Shown: in pieces, positions 61,191 to 64,000 of the stretch | Numbering within the stretch: position 1 is the stretch's first letter | How the letters are laid out: each line of letters opens with the position of its first letter | The notes under the pieces: generated by a model | What the model saw: the letters and a program-made list of their open reading frames with translations, nothing else | The model's database searches: none | Told to the model about the DNA's origin: nothing | Assembly: GCF_030814995.1 (NCBI RefSeq) | Contig: NZ_JAUSVX010000008.1 | Location: forward strand, 124,001 to 188,000 | Length of the DNA stretch: 64,000 nucleotides | Direction of reading: 5' to 3' | DNA from: Labrys wisconsinensis | GTDB lineage: Bacteria > Pseudomonadota > Alphaproteobacteria > Rhizobiales > Labraceae | Made by a program: the position numbers and the translations under genes

Positions 61191-61961
61191 TCAGCCCAGG
61201 AGATCGACGAGCGACCGGGCGGCGACCACCAGCGTCAGCCCGGTCAGCGCCAGCAGCGACACCAGCCGATAGGCGCGCTCGGAGGCGTGGCGGAAGGCGA
61301 GGGCACCGGTCCGGGCGCCGACGAACAGGGCGGGAAAGGCGATCGCCGCGCCGAGCACCTCGGCCGGGCCGACCAGCCGGGAGGCGAGGGCGGTGGCGAG
61401 GCCGACGGTCGAGGTTCCGAGAAAGTAGAGCATCATGGTGGCGCGGATGTCCGCGACGGGCAGCGGCAGCGCCAGGCAATAGGCGATGACCGGCGGGCCG
61501 GGCATCGCGGCGAGGCCGTTGAACAGGCCCGAGAGGGCGCCGAGCCCGGCGGCCGGGACCCGTCCGGGCAGGCGGCGGAAGCGGAAGCCGGAGATCAGGA
61601 TCGCCGTCGCCACCACCAGCACCAGGGCGATGGCGAGGCGGGCATGGGCGGCGGAGAGCAGGGCGAGCGCCATGATGCCGAGCGGCGTCGCCGCCGCCAT
61701 GCCGACGGCCAGCGGAGCGACGCTGGCTCCGTGCGACCGGGTCAGGGCGGCTCGGAGGTCGGTGAGGCCGATGCAAAGGCCGAGCAGCAGCACCATCGCC
61801 ACCGCCTGGGCCGGCGCCAGCACCAGGCTCAGCAGCGGCGTCGCCGCAATGGCGAAGCCGAAGCCGGTGAAGCCGCGGAGAGCGCCGCCGAGGAACACGG
61901 CGAAGCCGATCCAGGCGAGGTCGGCGAGCGGGAGATCGACCATGTCGCCGAGCGGGATCAC
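61191..61961 (-). CDS. TauE/SafE-family sulfite exporter-like protein
   Basis: This 256-residue inner-membrane protein has about eight hydrophobic helices and the family motif GFAVFLGGALRGFTGFGFAIAATPLLS near residues 19-45. A repeated half contains FNGLAAMPGPPVIAYCLA. Members export sulfite, sulfoacetate or other organic anions. The start is a GTG that overlaps the stop of the upstream hydrolase gene by 4 nt; ATG 61943 is an alternative. It may help remove sulfite made by Xsc, but the genes are 10 kb apart. Confidence 0.85.
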   Translation of the reverse strand: MIPLGDMVDLPLADLAWIGFAVFLGGALRGFTGFGFAIAATPLLSLVLAPAQAVAMVLLLGLCIGLTDLRAALTRSHGASVAPLAVGMAAATPLGIMALALLSAAHARLAIALVLVVATAILISGFRFRRLPGRVPAAGLGALSGLFNGLAAMPGPPVIAYCLALPLPVADIRATMMLYFLGTSTVGLATALASRLVGPAEVLGAAIAFPALFVGARTGALAFRHASERAYRLVSLLALTGLTLVVAARSLVDLLG

Positions 61962-63958
61962 ACCCCGTCGCGCGGGATGGCCTCGTCCCAGCGGCGCTCG
62001 GCGAGGAGGTCGTCGTCCTCGAAGGCGCGCACCGTGCCGGCGATGCGGAAGGCCTCGCGCGTCGCCGTCATCTCCGCCGTCACCTCGGTGCGGAAGCGCC
62101 GGCCCTCGCAGGCGAGGCTGCAGCTCTGCGCCACGCTCTGGCGGGCGCTGGCTGGATCGCCGTCCCGGATGGAGAAGTCGCGGCGGCTCTCATGGGCGAA
62201 GTCGGTGTCGATCGCCTCGAAGCGCGTCGGCGCGGCGCCGAAGGCGTCGCCGTCGACGACCATCGTCGCTTCGCCGGTGACGAGGTCGAGGCTGAAGCGG
62301 CGCTCGATCCTGGGCGCGGCCAGGGCGGTGGCGGGCCCGGTCGGCGCGCTCTGCGGCGGCTCGAAGCGGATCGCCGCATCCTCGCGGCGCGGGCGGCGGA
62401 CGGGGAGGATCAGGGCGCTGTCGCCGGTGCGCACGGTCAGGGTCGCCGCATCCTGCGCCGGCCAGGCCGTCGGCCAGGCGGCGGTCGAGATCGAGAGGCG
62501 GATGCGATGGCCGGCCGGGAAGGCGTGGGCGCAGTCGCAGAGCCGGATGCGCACGATCTCGAAGGCGCCGGGCTCGAGCGGGCGGGGCGTCTCGTGGCCG
62601 TCGCGATGGGTGAGGTTCAGGATCTGCCAGGAGACGCGGGTGGCGCTCCCGTCCGGCGCGACGTCGCCGAGGCGCACGCAGATCTGCCCCGTCGGGGCAT
62701 CGCTCGCGAGCTCCAGCACCAGCTCCGGCGCGCCGAGGATCTCGATGCGGTCGGCGAGCTCCTTGGAATCGAAGACGAGGGAGAGGCCGTCGTCGAGGCG
62801 CTGGTCGGCGGGCGCCTCGCCGGGAAGGCCCGAGGCCATCCATTCGCCGGCGGTCAGGCCGGACCAGAGCGGCGAGCGCACGGCGAGGTCGGCCGAGAGC
62901 GCCGGCCGCCACCAGAGCTGGCCGGGCGAGAGGAACATCGGACGGCGGGTGATCAGGCGCGAGGGCCAGGAGGCCTCGCCGATCCAGCGGCCCGGGCGGT
63001 CGCCGGGGGCGCCGGGTGGGGCGTGCTCCTCCATGAAGGCGCGCAGCATCGGCTCGGCCATGATGCCGGTGTCGATGCCCCTGAGCCAATGGTCCCACCA
63101 GCGCCTGGCTTCCTGCAGGAAGCCGATGGCCGGGCCGGGCACGCCCTCGTGCGGGTAGCAATGCGCCCAGGGGCCGATCAGGCCGAGGCGCGGCACGGCG
63201 AGGTGCTCGAGCAGGCGCGGCACCGCATTGGTGTAGGCGTCGGCCCAGCCGCCGACGGCGAAGACCGGCACGGCGATGGCCGACCAGTCCTCGCAGACCG
63301 AGCCGTGCTTCCAGAAGGCGTCGCGGCGCTGGCGGGACGCCCAGAGCGCGGGGAAGAACGGCAGATGCTCCAGCCGCCGGCGCCAGGCCTCGCGCCAGCC
63401 CGAGCCCGATATCGAGGGCGTCGGCGGCAGGGCCTGCCAGGCCAGCATCGCGGCGCCCCACGAGAGATTGTCGTTGAGCAGCGCACCGCCCATGAAATGC
63501 ACGTCGTCGGCATAGCGGTCGTCGGTGGAGCAGACCGAGATCACCGCCTTCAGCGCCGGCGGGCGGCGGGCGGCGACCTGCAGCGCATTGAAGCCGCCCC
63601 AGCTCTTGCCGATCATGCCGACCTTGCCGTCGCACCAGGGCTGGCGGGCGAGCCAGTCGATCACGGCGCAGGCGAAGGCCAGCTCCTGCTCGTCATATTC
63701 GTCGCCGAGCAGGCCGTCGCTGTCGCCGGAGCCCGGCAGGTCGACGCGGATGGCGGCATAGCCCTGCGCCGCGAACCAGCCGTGCATGGCCTCGTCGCGC
63801 GAGCGCGTGCCGTCGCGCCAGCGGTAGGGGATATATTCCAGGATGGCCGGGACCGGGTTCGCCTCGGCATCGTCCGGCAGCCAGGCCCGCGCCGCCAGGC
63901 GCGTGCCATCCGGCATGGGGATGAACAGGGGCTCGACGCTGCGGATCGGGCGGGGCAT
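61958..63958 (-). CDS. CocE/NonD family serine hydrolase
   Basis: This 666-residue alpha/beta hydrolase has the X-Pro dipeptidyl-peptidase/CocE fold. The nucleophile is Ser119 in GMIGKSWGGFNAL, after the RVDLPGSGDSDG loop. LIGPWAHCYPHEG supplies the likely catalytic histidine, and a C-terminal jelly-roll domain runs from about 330. CocE-type enzymes cleave esters or amides, and the substrate here is unknown. No signal peptide is visible. The start at 63958 follows GAGAGG, and translation is coupled to the downstream TauE/SafE gene. Confidence 0.87.
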   Translation of the reverse strand: MPRPIRSVEPLFIPMPDGTRLAARAWLPDDAEANPVPAILEYIPYRWRDGTRSRDEAMHGWFAAQGYAAIRVDLPGSGDSDGLLGDEYDEQELAFACAVIDWLARQPWCDGKVGMIGKSWGGFNALQVAARRPPALKAVISVCSTDDRYADDVHFMGGALLNDNLSWGAAMLAWQALPPTPSISGSGWREAWRRRLEHLPFFPALWASRQRRDAFWKHGSVCEDWSAIAVPVFAVGGWADAYTNAVPRLLEHLAVPRLGLIGPWAHCYPHEGVPGPAIGFLQEARRWWDHWLRGIDTGIMAEPMLRAFMEEHAPPGAPGDRPGRWIGEASWPSRLITRRPMFLSPGQLWWRPALSADLAVRSPLWSGLTAGEWMASGLPGEAPADQRLDDGLSLVFDSKELADRIEILGAPELVLELASDAPTGQICVRLGDVAPDGSATRVSWQILNLTHRDGHETPRPLEPGAFEIVRIRLCDCAHAFPAGHRIRLSISTAAWPTAWPAQDAATLTVRTGDSALILPVRRPRREDAAIRFEPPQSAPTGPATALAAPRIERRFSLDLVTGEATMVVDGDAFGAAPTRFEAIDTDFAHESRRDFSIRDGDPASARQSVAQSCSLACEGRRFRTEVTAEMTATREAFRIAGTVRAFEDDDLLAERRWDEAIPRDGV

Positions 63959-64000
63959 GGGCGCCTCTCGGTTATCCCTCCCTCATAGCAAGGGCGGCGC

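Overview
This window is visibly very GC-rich and densely coded, with short gaps, many 1-4 nt stop/start overlaps and long antisense open frames. The gene set points to an alphaproteobacterium of the order Hyphomicrobiales (Rhizobiales): a fructose-type sugar ABC binding protein with a ROK regulator, a rhizobial-style phn cluster with two phnE genes, a serC leader RNA, Omp25/31-like outer membrane proteins, PmtA-type phospholipid methyltransferase and DUF6481. I cannot name the genus. No rRNA, tRNA, CRISPR array, transposase or phage gene was seen.

Layout. 1-3450: end of a sugar-uptake locus (aldolase, periplasmic binding protein, divergent ROK repressor). 3467-4180: VapBC-type toxin-antitoxin pair. 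4788-16084: a nearly complete phosphonate locus, with phnGHIJ-KLMN on the minus strand, phnF divergent from phnG, and the transporter genes phnC-D-E-E in a second minus-strand block. 16275-21147: TetR regulator divergent from a polyamine-type ABC transporter. 21179-27392: ECF sigma/SDR pair, ferredoxin reductase, MuiA-like protein with a secreted partner, and an amidotransferase. 27700-30044: an accessory-looking stretch with two tandem 2OG-Fe(II) oxygenases and a HigBA-type pair. 30084-47106: core genes (L,D-transpeptidases, serA, serC, two outer membrane proteins, glmM, a MotA/OmpA-like pair, mnmA, nadE, a GGDEF protein). 47328-49750: ProX, thioredoxin-TPR, Lon N-domain and Trm112 proteins. 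49844-55780: sulfoacetaldehyde acetyltransferase, three small proteins, and a MocR regulator divergent from an omega-amino acid aminotransferase. 55784-63958: GNAT, MFS, PmtA, a two-component system, DUF1428, TauE/SafE and a CocE-type hydrolase.

How the parts may work together. PhnCDEE imports phosphonates; PhnGHIJ with PhnK/L, then PhnM and PhnN, carry out C-P lyase steps, with PhnF as local regulator and a likely PhnF operator between phnG and phnF. The aminotransferase, Xsc and TauE/SafE could form a taurine-like sulfonate route (amine to sulfoacetaldehyde to acetyl phosphate plus sulfite, with sulfite export), with the MocR protein as a TauR-like regulator; this is inference from neighbourhood.

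The most unusual non-coding content is a set of compound palindromes. Two members of one REP/BIME-like family lie inside operons (phnJ-phnK and the polyamine transporter). A different cruciform-like element lies between phnD and phnE, and another nested palindrome lies at 57602-57723. Other signals are a shared 34-nt upstream element at the two outer membrane protein genes, a structured serC leader and several repressor-type palindromes.
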